Below are positions 1 through 7,747 of a DNA stretch of 64,000 bases, piece by piece. The stretch lies in the NCBI GenBank assembly GCA_027082925.1, contig JALWTD010000020.1, positions 1 to 64,000 of the forward strand, given 5' to 3'. Each line of letters begins with the position of its first letter. Within the stretch, counting starts at the first letter, position 1. A program made the position numbers and the translations under genes. The notes beneath the pieces are model-generated. The model was not told the DNA's origin. It was given only the letters and a program-made list of their open reading frames with translations, and did not search any database. Origin of the DNA: Flavobacteriaceae bacterium (lineage in GTDB: Bacteria > Bacteroidota > Bacteroidia > Flavobacteriales > Flavobacteriaceae).

Positions 1-122
1 TGTTTTGTTGTTTGTTGATACAAATGTAGGGCAGCCAATAGCCTTAAAGCAGTGAAAATAGATACAGGTCGTTTAACTATCGACCAATGGTTTTTATCAA
101 GAGATGAAGGATTTTTTTTATT

Positions 123-186
123 GTGCAATCAAGGAGTCGTGCAGTCGATGAGTCGTGCAGTCAAAGGGTCGTGCAGTCGATGAGTC
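123..186. repeat. 16-bp tandem repeat, four copies
   Basis: Four head-to-tail copies of a 16-base unit close to GTGCAGTCGATGAGTC start at 123, 139, 155 and 171. Copies 2 and 4 are identical; copies 1 and 3 differ at a few bases. The block lies outside any convincing gene, downstream of the pilin-like gene that ends at 396. Confidence 0.85.
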
Positions 187-215
187 AAGAAGGTACGCTA
201 TTGATAAAGAATGAC

Positions 216-300
216 TGAAGATAACGGACAGCAAGATAACAGACCGCAAGATAACGGACAGCAGGACAGCACAACTGCAAGATAACCGACTGCAGGACAA
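216..300. repeat. 15-bp degenerate tandem repeat
   Basis: About five degenerate copies of a 15-base unit near GCAAGATAACGGACA start at about 216, 231, 246, 261 and 277; the fourth copy is the most diverged and one base longer. The block lies 30 bases from the 16-bp repeat array and differs in unit sequence. A short CTTAGT iteration follows at about 308-322. The region 1-395 holds no gene that I can support. Confidence 0.75.
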
Positions 301-340
301 AAAAGCCTTAGTCTTAGTCTTAGTGAAACATTAACCAACA

Positions 341-370
341 AAAAAAGCCACTCGTTTATAGAGTGACTTT
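341..370 (-). terminator. Rho-independent terminator of the pilin-like cluster
   Basis: Read on the minus strand, 370-361 pairs with 353-344 to give a 10-bp stem (AAAGTCACTC with GAGTGGCTTT, one G-U pair) with a 7-base loop, followed by a run of U. The G-U pair forms only on the minus strand, so the direction fits termination after the gene ending at 396. Confidence 0.8.
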
Positions 371-395
371 TAGTAACATTTTAATAGTTTAACTA

Positions 396-971
396 TTAGT
401 TATCAGAAAAGGTATACGTGATAGAAAGTGTTTGTGCTTGATCAAAGTCTATTTGACCATAAGACCCAGAGTCGTCACTTTGAGTTAGAATATAAGTTAA
501 GTTATGCCCTTTGTTTGGACCGTTACCGGTATAGGCAGTTCCTACATCTTCAATAATTTTTTTAGCTTCCTGACCTAATTTAACAGGGTCTTCCACTGCT
601 ACACCCATTGTTCCATCTCCTTGTCCGGCATCTTTTGACACTTTTACTTTTAATACCAATCCGTCAGGAACATCTCCATCGGTAATTTGTACCGTTACGT
701 TTCTTGAAGGTTCTGTGGATGATCCTACCGTTGAAGAATAATTAATCCAGATGTCTGAGTTTGATGCATTGAAGATAACTTTATCTCCGGCCTCAGTAGG
801 AGCAGTACCATTTAAGCTGATAGCTGTTCCTGTTGCAGACTCTAAATCTAATAAGGCAACTTCAGGAATACCTACTGCCACAGAATGAGTTTCTCCGTCG
901 TTATCTTGGGCGAAGGAGGCGGTTATTGTAAAAATAACAGCAATGATTAAGAATAAATTTTTAAACTTCAT
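396..971 (-). CDS. Secreted pilin-like subunit, paralogue 1
   Basis: A 191-residue protein with a signal peptide (about residues 1-21, cleaved after SFAQ), then one domain of about 165 residues predicted to be all beta. It shares a clear pattern with the products of 1038-1610 and 3564-4103: PEVALLDLE near the mature N-terminus, WINYSS in the middle, the stretch DGDVPDGLVLKV, AYTGNGPNKGHN, and a C-terminal strand ending ITYTFSDN. No known family is recognised. The conserved terminal strand and secreted single-domain design are what one expects of an Ig-like fibre subunit. It is the last gene of the cluster, has a terminator behind it and a hairpin in front, and lies downstream of usher-like and chaperone-like genes. 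Pilin function is inference. Confidence 0.6.
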   Translation of the reverse strand: MKFKNLFLIIAVIFTITASFAQDNDGETHSVAVGIPEVALLDLESATGTAISLNGTAPTEAGDKVIFNASNSDIWINYSSTVGSSTEPSRNVTVQITDGDVPDGLVLKVKVSKDAGQGDGTMGVAVEDPVKLGQEAKKIIEDVGTAYTGNGPNKGHNLTYILTQSDDSGSYGQIDFDQAQTLSITYTFSDN

Positions 972-1011
972 AATTTTAAGTTTTAAGTTAACAATGATTT
1001 ATTTTTTTTGC

Positions 1012-1030
1012 GAAATAGAAATGCTATTTC
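1012..1030 (-). promoter_or_regulatory. Stem-loop between two subunit genes
   Basis: A perfect 7-bp inverted repeat, GAAATAG and CTATTTC, with a 5-base loop lies in the 66-base gap between the two subunit genes, just after the stop at 1038. On the minus strand it is followed by A residues rather than U, so it is a poor terminator in that direction. A role in mRNA processing or stability is possible but unproven. Confidence 0.4.
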
Positions 1031-1037
1031 TTTTTAA

Positions 1038-1610
1038 TTAGTTATCGGATAAGGTATACGTAATAGTTAAAGGGCCTGCTTGATCAAAATCAAGTTTAGA
1101 ATAATGATTCTCTAATTCATTTTGTTTTAAAGTGTACTGAATATTGTGTCCTTTATTTACGCCAACACCGGTATATGCACTTCCAATTTTTTTTATGATT
1201 GTTACAGGACTATGGGTTAATTTTTTTAGTTCTTCAACGTTACCCATTTTTCCATCTCCCATGGAAACATCTTCTTGGGCTTTTATATATAACGCTAATC
1301 CGTTAGGGATTTCTCCTTCAGATATTTCAGCAGTAATTTCTCGATATGGCTCTGTTTCAGCTCCAACAATAGAAGAATAATTTATCCAAATACTATTGTT
1401 AGAATCATGAAATACCACTGCTTTTCCGGCTTCAGAAATAGTTGCTCCCGAAAGGTTTATGTTTAAACTTGAAGTAGTGTGTATATCTAACAATGCAACC
1501 TCCGGCACATTAATGGTTACCGTATGGCTTTTATTGTTTGTTTGTGCATTAAAGAGGCTACAAACAAACAACAAACATATGAGGGGAATATGTTTGGGGT
1601 TTAAAAACAT
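1038..1610 (-). CDS. Secreted pilin-like subunit, paralogue 2
   Basis: A 190-residue protein with an N-terminal signal peptide (about residues 1-22, LFNAQ at the end) and one beta-rich domain. It aligns over its whole mature length with the product of 396-971: VPEVALLDI, WINYSSIVGAETEP, AYTGVGVNKGHNIQYTL and a C-terminal LTITYTLSDN. The two are the closest pair among the three paralogues, which suggests a local duplication. The start lies only 3 bases from the stop of the LytTR regulator gene, so subunit and regulator are probably cotranscribed. The family is not recognised; a fibre or surface-layer subunit is inferred from the context of chaperone-like and usher-like genes. Confidence 0.6.
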   Translation of the reverse strand: MFLNPKHIPLICLLFVCSLFNAQTNNKSHTVTINVPEVALLDIHTTSSLNINLSGATISEAGKAVVFHDSNNSIWINYSSIVGAETEPYREITAEISEGEIPNGLALYIKAQEDVSMGDGKMGNVEELKKLTHSPVTIIKKIGSAYTGVGVNKGHNIQYTLKQNELENHYSKLDFDQAGPLTITYTLSDN

Positions 1611-1613
1611 TAT

Positions 1614-2336
1614 TTAATTTAAAATATCTAATTTCTCCATTAATGGAGCTCTATTACTTTTACTTATTGGAATGACATCTCTATTTACTACAATAGTAGA
1701 TTCTTCAATATCTACAATTTTTTTAAGGTTTACAATAAAAGACCTATGCACTTGAGCAAATATGTTACGAGGTAGTTTTTCCTTAATTCTTTTTAAAGTA
1801 GAATGCACAATAAGGTTGTCTTTATCATCTAACTTTATTAATACATAATCTCCTTTGGCCTCTATAGCATATATATCCTCAATATTTAACTTTATGAGTC
1901 TTTTGTTAATATTTACGTAAATACTATCATCAGTTTTAGGAATGCTAGGCTGGTTTACAACAGTTTGTTTTACTACAGGAGCGGCAGGCTTTAATCTTTC
2001 TTTAGCTCTGTTGATAGCTCTCATAAAACGCTCAAATTCAAAAGGCTTTTGTAAGTAATCAACAACATTGTAATCAAAAGCTTTTATCGCATTTGTATCA
2101 TCTGCAGAGAGAATTATTATTTGAGCTTTAGGTTTGTTTTTTAAAATATCAAAGCCAGAAATATCAGGCATATGTATGTCCAAAAAAACAACATCGCAAT
2201 CAGATAGTTGATCTATTTCTTGCAACGCCGTTACAGAATTTTGATATACCGCTTTAACTTCTATGTTTAATTTTTTGCAATAGTTTTGTAAAAAATCTAC
2301 ATAAAAACTATCATCGTCAATTATTATACAATTCAT
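1614..2336 (-). CDS. LytTR-family response regulator
   Basis: A 240-residue two-domain response regulator. Residues 1-115 form a receiver with the acidic pocket D7-D9, phosphoacceptor D53 in VVFLDIHMPD, S77 and K97 (DYLQKPF), so all key residues are present. After a proline-rich linker, residues about 138-237 form a LytTR DNA-binding domain with the typical IEAKGDYVLI and FAQVHRSFIVNL stretches. Proteins of this class usually bind direct repeats upstream of surface, adhesion or exopolymer genes. It lies inside the pilin-like cluster, 10 bases behind the Hpt-protein gene and 3 bases ahead of a subunit gene. Local control of the cluster is a reasonable inference. No histidine kinase gene is adjacent. 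Confidence 0.92.
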   Translation of the reverse strand: MNCIIIDDDSFYVDFLQNYCKKLNIEVKAVYQNSVTALQEIDQLSDCDVVFLDIHMPDISGFDILKNKPKAQIIILSADDTNAIKAFDYNVVDYLQKPFEFERFMRAINRAKERLKPAAPVVKQTVVNQPSIPKTDDSIYVNINKRLIKLNIEDIYAIEAKGDYVLIKLDDKDNLIVHSTLKRIKEKLPRNIFAQVHRSFIVNLKKIVDIEESTIVVNRDVIPISKSNRAPLMEKLDILN

Positions 2337-2346
2337 AACAGTTCTA

Positions 2347-2985
2347 TTATTTTAATTGTGTAAGAGCTATTTCAATATCAACTAGCAATTGTTGCATGTT
2401 TTGTATTTGATTTTCAGGATCATCAAAAATATTTAAGTCTATTTCTTTAGATAAGTTATAAGAGTTATTCATTTCTAAAAGAGAAAATTTACTTATCATT
2501 TGATGCGCCTTGCTCTTAATTTCTTTTAAATTTTTATTTTCTAGTAGTTTAGGGATTTCTTCAAAATTAGCTTTAAACTCCTCTATAATATGCCCCTTCA
2601 TTTGATTCATAAAATCTTGATCTCCCATGGCGTATTTTTCAAGAGTATTGTTTGATATGATAGGAGCTTCACATAAAAATGCGAAGAGTTTAGAGTAGCT
2701 TAAAGGAAGCTTTGTATAGCTAAAACCAGTGTCACTTATATCAATATTATTTTCAAGAATAATCAAAGTAGGAATTTCTATTAAATGCTTATAGTCATTA
2801 ATAGTATTGTTATTAATAGAAAATTTAGAAATTAAATGAGTGTAGTTGTCCTTTTTTAGTTCAGACTCAAGAGAATCAAATCCGTCAATAATGTGGTGTT
2901 TTATTCCCAGATTCTTGTCTAGGATAGACTTGAAAGAAGCTTGTTGTATAGAGTCATTCTCTATAAATAAAACTTTTACAGGCAT
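2347..2985 (-). CDS. Degenerate receiver plus Hpt-domain protein
   Basis: Starting at the ATG at 2985 the protein has 212 residues; an upstream in-frame ATG at 3060 would add 25 residues that do not look like part of a domain. Residues 1-110 resemble a receiver fold (VKVLFIENDS at the start), but the position of the phosphoacceptor aspartate is occupied by serine in HLISKFS (about S53), so it is probably not phosphorylated there. Residues about 112-212 look like a helical Hpt domain with candidate phospho-histidine H161 in IKSKAHQMISKF. It could pass phosphate to the LytTR regulator encoded 10 bases downstream, or sequester it. Function is inferred from domains and position. Confidence 0.72.
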   Translation of the reverse strand: MPVKVLFIENDSIQQASFKSILDKNLGIKHHIIDGFDSLESELKKDNYTHLISKFSINNNTINDYKHLIEIPTLIILENNIDISDTGFSYTKLPLSYSKLFAFLCEAPIISNNTLEKYAMGDQDFMNQMKGHIIEEFKANFEEIPKLLENKNLKEIKSKAHQMISKFSLLEMNNSYNLSKEIDLNIFDDPENQIQNMQQLLVDIEIALTQLK

Positions 2986-3081
2986 TTCATGGGGTTTTTT
3001 AGGGTTATTGTATCTTACACTAAAACAGTGGTTTATGACTGATAAAAATGCGAAATACACGCCTAAAGGTAGTAAAATTTT

Positions 3082-3564
3082 TTATAAGTTCAAAACCGTG
3101 AATACAACTTCGGTAGAATATGTTTGCGCGGGCAATAAAACACTTATTCCTAAAATCTTATATTGTATAGGAATTTTTTCGTGTTTTCCGATGGTATTAA
3201 AAAAGAATGAAGAGCTATTTGTAATGGTTTGAAATTCGGTTCCGGAGAAGATATTATTGTTGTTATTTTCTCCAGATCCGGTTCTTCTAATTTGTAATAT
3301 TAAATTAGGATGCCATTCATCATCTTCTCTATGTACAAAAACTTTAAAGTTGGCATATAAATCATCTTGGTGATTTGAAGGGTGAGAAGACACGGTTATT
3401 TTAGTCTGATTTTTTTTACTTAAATAGTACTCACTATAATCGTTTCCTGCTCCTTTAATATCTGAAAGACGAAACTTTTTTTCCCATTCGCCCTTCACTT
3501 TTATTTTTTGGCTAAAGCTATGTGAGCTTATTAAAATTATAAAAATAAATAGTATTTTTTTCAT
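3082..3564 (-). CDS. Small secreted protein, possible minor subunit
   Basis: A 160-residue protein with a signal peptide (about residues 1-18, SHSFSQ at the end) and a mature part predicted as beta strands. It does not carry the WINYSS and AYTGNG patterns of its three neighbours, but its C-terminal end, YSTEVVFTVLNL, is an alternating hydrophobic strand of the type that ends fimbrial subunits. Its start overlaps the stop of the subunit gene at 3564 by one base (TAATG), so the two are translationally coupled. A run of five Asn follows residue 100. The family is not recognised. A minor or tip component of the same structure is the simplest reading, and it is inference. Confidence 0.55.
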   Translation of the reverse strand: MKKILFIFIILISSHSFSQKIKVKGEWEKKFRLSDIKGAGNDYSEYYLSKKNQTKITVSSHPSNHQDDLYANFKVFVHREDDEWHPNLILQIRRTGSGENNNNNIFSGTEFQTITNSSSFFFNTIGKHEKIPIQYKILGISVLLPAQTYSTEVVFTVLNL

Positions 3565-4103
3565 TAGTAATCTGTTAAAGTTAGGCTTATAGATAGTGTC
3601 TCGGAGCTATTCATATCTAATAATTTATAGTCGTATATTTCTAAGTAATAAGTAAGTTTAAAACCGTTGTTAACTCCGTTTCCGGTATATGCCGCACCTA
3701 TGTTTGAAATAATTACTTGCGAAGATTTATTTAAGGTGATTAATTTGTTGGGAGTTCCTAGTTGACCTTTGCCGCTTCCTGTGTAATCTGAAGTTTCCAA
3801 TTTTAAGTATAATCCTGAAGGAACAGCACCGTCTTCTATTTTTATAGATAAATTTCTTGGAGAATCCTCTTCGGAAAGAGCAGAAGTAAAGTTAATCCAT
3901 TTAGAATTGTTTGCAACAACAATTTTTGCTCTTTCACCTGCAGAATTAGGGGCTTCTAAATTTAAAACAACATCTGTATTGCTGGGTTCTATAGCAATTA
4001 TAGCTATTTCCTTTAATTTGAAGCTAACTTCAGTATCATCATCATCTTGAGAGAAAATAATACTTGGAAATGCAAAGAAAATAAGAATAATTAATAGCCT
4101 CAT
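3564..4103 (-). CDS. Secreted pilin-like subunit, paralogue 3
   Basis: A 179-residue secreted protein with a signal peptide (about residues 1-18, SIIFSQ at the end). It is a diverged relative of the subunits encoded at 396-971 and 1038-1610. It has IAIIAIEP where they have VALLDIE, KWINFTS for WINYSS, DGAVPSGLYLKLE, AAYTGNGVNNGFKLTYYL and a final strand ISLTLTDY. Its start codon overlaps the stop of the usher-like gene by four bases (ATGA), which ties its expression to that gene. This position next to the usher-like gene suggests a subunit added early or an anchor component. Its function has not been shown. Confidence 0.6.
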   Translation of the reverse strand: MRLLIILIFFAFPSIIFSQDDDDTEVSFKLKEIAIIAIEPSNTDVVLNLEAPNSAGERAKIVVANNSKWINFTSALSEEDSPRNLSIKIEDGAVPSGLYLKLETSDYTGSGKGQLGTPNKLITLNKSSQVIISNIGAAYTGNGVNNGFKLTYYLEIYDYKLLDMNSSETLSISLTLTDY

Positions 4104-6826
4104 AATTTAAACTTCTTTTTACTTTTTTTAATAAATCTATTTTTATTACTTACGTTAAAGGTAACAATACTATTGTTATTAGAGCTTATTTCCACTTCTG
4201 TTTTAACTTTATCAAATTTAAAATCTTTGATGAGGTTTTTTACAAGAAGCTCAATAGTCCAAGTACCGGGCGTAAGTTCTTTAAATTCAAAATTTCCTTT
4301 TTCATCTATTTTGGTTAAAAATTTGGTGTTTCCTTTTTGAATTTTTACAATAACCCTAGGTAATTTTTTAATAAACTTTTCAGATTGAATTTTTACTGTT
4401 TTTTTAAATTTAACCTGACCTATTACACCACCTGTTTTTCCTAAATGTAATGTAATAAAAGTATCTTTATTAGGGGTTACATCTATTAAATATGGCGTAT
4501 CTTCTAAAATAATTTTACCCTTTGGTAAACTAGATTGCTTAACGGCTAATGAGTAACTTTTTGGAGCTAAATTATAAAAACTAAAATTCCCATTTTTATC
4601 GGTTATGGCAATTTTGTTATCTAAAATCACTAAAACTCCCTCTAAATTATCTTTTTCTTCAGAAACAATAGTTCCTTTAATAGCTCCAACGGTTTTATCT
4701 TTTAACAACGGAACGTTTATTACGAAACTGTAATTAGCAGAAATGTACAATTCTTTTTTTAGCGGAGAAATAGGCAAACTAGATTGAGACACCGATAAGC
4801 TAAACAAGTGCCTTTGTTTGTAGTTATAATTAAGTCTTGCTTCCAAAAAACTTTGAGCATCGCTAAGTTCATCGTAATCATAATCACTTTTATAGAATAG
4901 ATTTAAGCTTAAATGTGTTCTGTAATTGTATTGTAAAAATCCGCCGTAGTAAAAATATTTTATCAATTCATTATTATCAGAAAGTTTGTTTGTTTGTTGA
5001 TATGTGCTATTTATACCGGTAATAAAATATTTATTGATATTTACCGATAATTGGAAAGAGCTAAAAAGTACGTTTCTTGAGGGAGCATTTTCTATTAAAT
5101 AATTTACAGAGGTTCCGTATTTACCGTATAAGTTAAAGTTATACTTATTTGTTTTTTTTTGCTGAAAAGAAAGACTCATTAAATTTTCTCCGAAATTAAA
5201 CTTTTTGGGTGTAAACCGGTCTTCTTTTTTTCTAATATATCCCCCTATTTTTATTTTATTTTGCTTGTTTATTTTATAGCTTATGTAAGCTAGGTATTTG
5301 GTGAGTATAGGTGAAGATGCGTAGTTAATGGTATCTTTAACAGGGTTTATTGATGAATAATTTGCGCCTAGTGTTATTCTAAATTTTTTAGAAAATTTAT
5401 ACTTGAAATTGGAGTATAGTTGCTTGCTGTTTCTTAAATATCCTTTATAGTTTTTATCAGAGTAATGTATGCTATTTCCCAAAAATAATTTTTTATACCC
5501 AAAATAAGATTCTATAGAAAAAGCAAATCCAGAAGACTTGTAATTTGTTTCGTAAGCAATTTCACCTTTAAGTTTTAAATTTTCTTTTGTGAAAGAAGAA
5601 ATAAGACTATAGACTTGTGATTTAAACTCATCATTATCTTCTAAAAGGGAACGGTTTATAACTCCAAATTGAAGGTATGTTTTACTCGATAAGTTATAAA
5701 GTAATTTTCCACCGTAAGAATCGGATATTTGATTTGTAAATCGAGGTTTTACATAAAATAAAGAAGCGGTAGTTTTCGGAAATTTATAGGTAAAAATACC
5801 ACCAAGACCGTATCTAGAGTTCTCGGTTAAATCGGATAATGAAAAGTTAACATCTCCAAGCGAGGCTTCTAATTTAGGGGTTTTATAAAAAACGCTATAT
5901 TTTTCGTATTCACCAAACCTAACAATATTGTTTTGATTAGGACCGGAATAATTAAAGCTTAAAAAATGTTTATCTTCCTTATCTATAAACCCTCTACCAC
6001 TTATTTTATATTTTACAGCATTAATGGTGTCTAAACCTTTGACCGAATTAAAAATAGTTGATATAGAAATTGGGAACCGTTTATATAAATCTGGCGCTTT
6101 ATTGCTTTTTGGATAAACAGTAATAGGAACTCTATTAGAAAAAATAGTATCGTAAGATATAAGTTTTACTTTTAGATTGTTTAGTACTGTTGTTTTGGTG
6201 TAAAAGGTTTCGGGTACCTCTTGATATACTTTAACAACAATAGACGAATCGGGTTTTAAGGTTACAAAACTAGGAGTTACTCTATAAGCTCTTTTCGAAA
6301 CTAATTCAATATTTTCAGCGCTATTCCCATAATTTGAAACAAGGTACTCACAATAAAAATCTTTTTCTAATCTTAAATATTCAGGAGCTTTTATAACGTT
6401 AACATGAATATTGTAAATTTTCTCTACTTTAAAATTAAAACGTTCTAAAAAAATATTCTTTTTGTTTTTAGCTACTGATAGGGTAGTACTAAAATTTCCT
6501 GAAGAACAATATTTAGAAACACCAAAAGTAAACATGATATTTTTTTTACTGTTTGGCTTTAAGAGTACTTTTTTTCTAGAAAGAATAGATTTGAATTCAG
6601 GAGGAACATTTAGATTGCAATCTAATTTTACGCTGTCTTTTGAGGTGTTTTTTATTTCAAACACGAGTGTATAATGCTTCCCCGGGAACAATTCTTTAGG
6701 TTTGTTCTTTACTTTTATTTCAATATTTGAAACCTGCGCTTGTAAAAAAGATATTGAAGTAAAAAAAATCAATAAAAAAATGCAGGGAAGCCTAGGTACT
6801 CTTATATGATTATTTTTTGTGCACAA
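4100..6826 (-). CDS. Usher-like outer-membrane protein
   Basis: A 908-residue protein with a signal peptide (about 1-30, ending FLQAQ). Residues about 31-235 look like two Ig-type domains (FEIKNTSKDSV, VSNYGNSAENIEL). About 245-700 is a long series of alternating amphipathic strands with aromatic ends, as in a large beta-barrel. It includes GDVNFSLSDLTENSRYG, reminiscent of the GD-x-FRG region of fimbrial ushers. About 705-790 and 795-890 are CarboxypepD_reg-like modules (ITDKNGNFSFYNLAP, KIDEKGNFEFKELTPG). Length, barrel size and C-terminal Ig-like modules match the plan of FimD-type ushers, which export and assemble chaperone-bound subunits. No TonB plug or Por_Sec tail is seen. It overlaps a subunit gene by 4 bases and follows a chaperone-like gene. 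The assignment is structural inference. Confidence 0.55.
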   Translation of the reverse strand: MCTKNNHIRVPRLPCIFLLIFFTSISFLQAQVSNIEIKVKNKPKELFPGKHYTLVFEIKNTSKDSVKLDCNLNVPPEFKSILSRKKVLLKPNSKKNIMFTFGVSKYCSSGNFSTTLSVAKNKKNIFLERFNFKVEKIYNIHVNVIKAPEYLRLEKDFYCEYLVSNYGNSAENIELVSKRAYRVTPSFVTLKPDSSIVVKVYQEVPETFYTKTTVLNNLKVKLISYDTIFSNRVPITVYPKSNKAPDLYKRFPISISTIFNSVKGLDTINAVKYKISGRGFIDKEDKHFLSFNYSGPNQNNIVRFGEYEKYSVFYKTPKLEASLGDVNFSLSDLTENSRYGLGGIFTYKFPKTTASLFYVKPRFTNQISDSYGGKLLYNLSSKTYLQFGVINRSLLEDNDEFKSQVYSLISSFTKENLKLKGEIAYETNYKSSGFAFSIESYFGYKKLFLGNSIHYSDKNYKGYLRNSKQLYSNFKYKFSKKFRITLGANYSSINPVKDTINYASSPILTKYLAYISYKINKQNKIKIGGYIRKKEDRFTPKKFNFGENLMSLSFQQKKTNKYNFNLYGKYGTSVNYLIENAPSRNVLFSSFQLSVNINKYFITGINSTYQQTNKLSDNNELIKYFYYGGFLQYNYRTHLSLNLFYKSDYDYDELSDAQSFLEARLNYNYKQRHLFSLSVSQSSLPISPLKKELYISANYSFVINVPLLKDKTVGAIKGTIVSEEKDNLEGVLVILDNKIAITDKNGNFSFYNLAPKSYSLAVKQSSLPKGKIILEDTPYLIDVTPNKDTFITLHLGKTGGVIGQVKFKKTVKIQSEKFIKKLPRVIVKIQKGNTKFLTKIDEKGNFEFKELTPGTWTIELLVKNLIKDFKFDKVKTEVEISSNNNSIVTFNVSNKNRFIKKSKKKFKL

Positions 6827-6892
6827 TAAGTCAGCAAATTTAATCTTAAATAACCTTTTCTTTATTAAATATTTTAAAATGAAATAAATGCG

Positions 6893-7675
6893 CTATTTAT
6901 TTTCAAATTCCAAATCTACCGCATACATATTTTCACCATAATCAGCTACCAATACGGCGCTATAAACACCTTTAGGTAAATCGGAAATATCTAATGTGAA
7001 AGCTTTACAATATCCTGGGTATATTTTTTTAAATTTAACCTCTTCTTTTTTTGCTTGCTCTCCATTTTCGTTAAATACTTCTAATACCAAGGTTGGTTGT
7101 ACATAAAAAATACCATTATTTTGAACATCAACATTAATCATTTTTGCACCGTTATTATCGTTAATTTCTACATTGTAAAAATCAAGTTCAGACGGTTTTC
7201 TCTCTTTAATATCTGTTATTATTTGAATACCATATCTAATTTTGGATTCAAGCTTTACACCGTATGATAAATCGTCTTCTTTTATAGGTTTTTCAACTTC
7301 AATCATTAACACACCCCAATACGATCCATCAAGAGAACTATCATTAGGTACTTCAATAGTATAAACCAGTTCGTACTCTTCGTGAGGTTTTAAAACACGT
7401 TCGTTAATGTTTGTTGAGATCCATTTTAACAATGATCTTTTGTGAGAAACATCTGCTGTTAGTATTGTTGCTTTTCCACATTCTTGAAATAAATCGTTGA
7501 AGTAGATAATAACTCTTTGTTCCGTATCTTTTGTATTTTTTAACTTCACAACACCTGTGATTGTTTTTCCGGCTTCAGAGTTATGTACGTGGGTTAACCC
7601 ATTTAGCACAACTACATTAGAATTGGAGATTTGAGAAAATAATAAAAAAGAAATAACTAAAAATAATTTTTTCAT
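6893..7675 (-). CDS. Periplasmic two-domain Ig-like chaperone candidate
   Basis: A 260-residue secreted protein with a signal peptide (about 1-19) and two predicted beta-sandwich domains, about 22-130 and 140-258. The first contains VVKLKNTKDTEQRVIIYF and then LKPHEEYELVYTIEVPNDS followed by GSYWGVLMIEVE, a pattern like the DUF916-type Ig domains and broadly like PapD-type chaperones. The second contains INVDVQNNGIFYVQPTLVLEV. It is the first gene of the minus-strand cluster and stands 66 bases ahead of the usher-like gene. Size, export and position fit a chaperone for the pilin-like subunits. No classical PapD signature was identified, so an adaptor or surface role remains possible. Confidence 0.55.
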   Translation of the reverse strand: MKKLFLVISFLLFSQISNSNVVVLNGLTHVHNSEAGKTITGVVKLKNTKDTEQRVIIYFNDLFQECGKATILTADVSHKRSLLKWISTNINERVLKPHEEYELVYTIEVPNDSSLDGSYWGVLMIEVEKPIKEDDLSYGVKLESKIRYGIQIITDIKERKPSELDFYNVEINDNNGAKMINVDVQNNGIFYVQPTLVLEVFNENGEQAKKEEVKFKKIYPGYCKAFTLDISDLPKGVYSAVLVADYGENMYAVDLEFENK

Positions 7676-7695
7676 AACTTGGGAGTTTAATTACA

Positions 7696-7720
7696 AGATA
7701 TACCCTTTTTGAGTATATCT
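7696..7720. promoter_or_regulatory. Inverted repeat ahead of the chaperone-like gene
   Basis: Perfect 8-bp arms, AGATATAC and GTATATCT, with a 9-base spacer lie about 20 bases upstream of the start at 7675. The dyad could be an operator or a leader hairpin for the pilin-like cluster. No protein is known to bind it. Confidence 0.45.
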
Positions 7721-7747
7721 AAAAATAGTGTTTTTTAGACAAAATAA

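Noticed and set aside
1-28. A possible minus-strand promoter (TACATTTG at 28-21) for a gene left of the window
   Set aside because: The box matches the consensus, but no -33 element and no gene are visible, so it is not listed as a feature.
118-300. A 60-codon open frame on the minus strand across the repeats
   Set aside because: It consists of translated minisatellite units (repeated Ser/Leu/Val and Arg/His/Asp stretches) with no domain; the repeats explain it.
2986-3060. Longer N-terminus for the receiver/Hpt protein from the ATG at 3060
   Set aside because: The 25 extra residues match no receiver start, while MPVKVLFIEND at 2985 begins exactly at the first strand.
4100-6826. Reading the 908-residue protein as a TonB receptor or a type IX substrate
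   Set aside because: There is no plug domain, no TonB-box-like start and no Por_Sec tail; the CarboxypepD_reg-like modules are C-terminal, not N-terminal.
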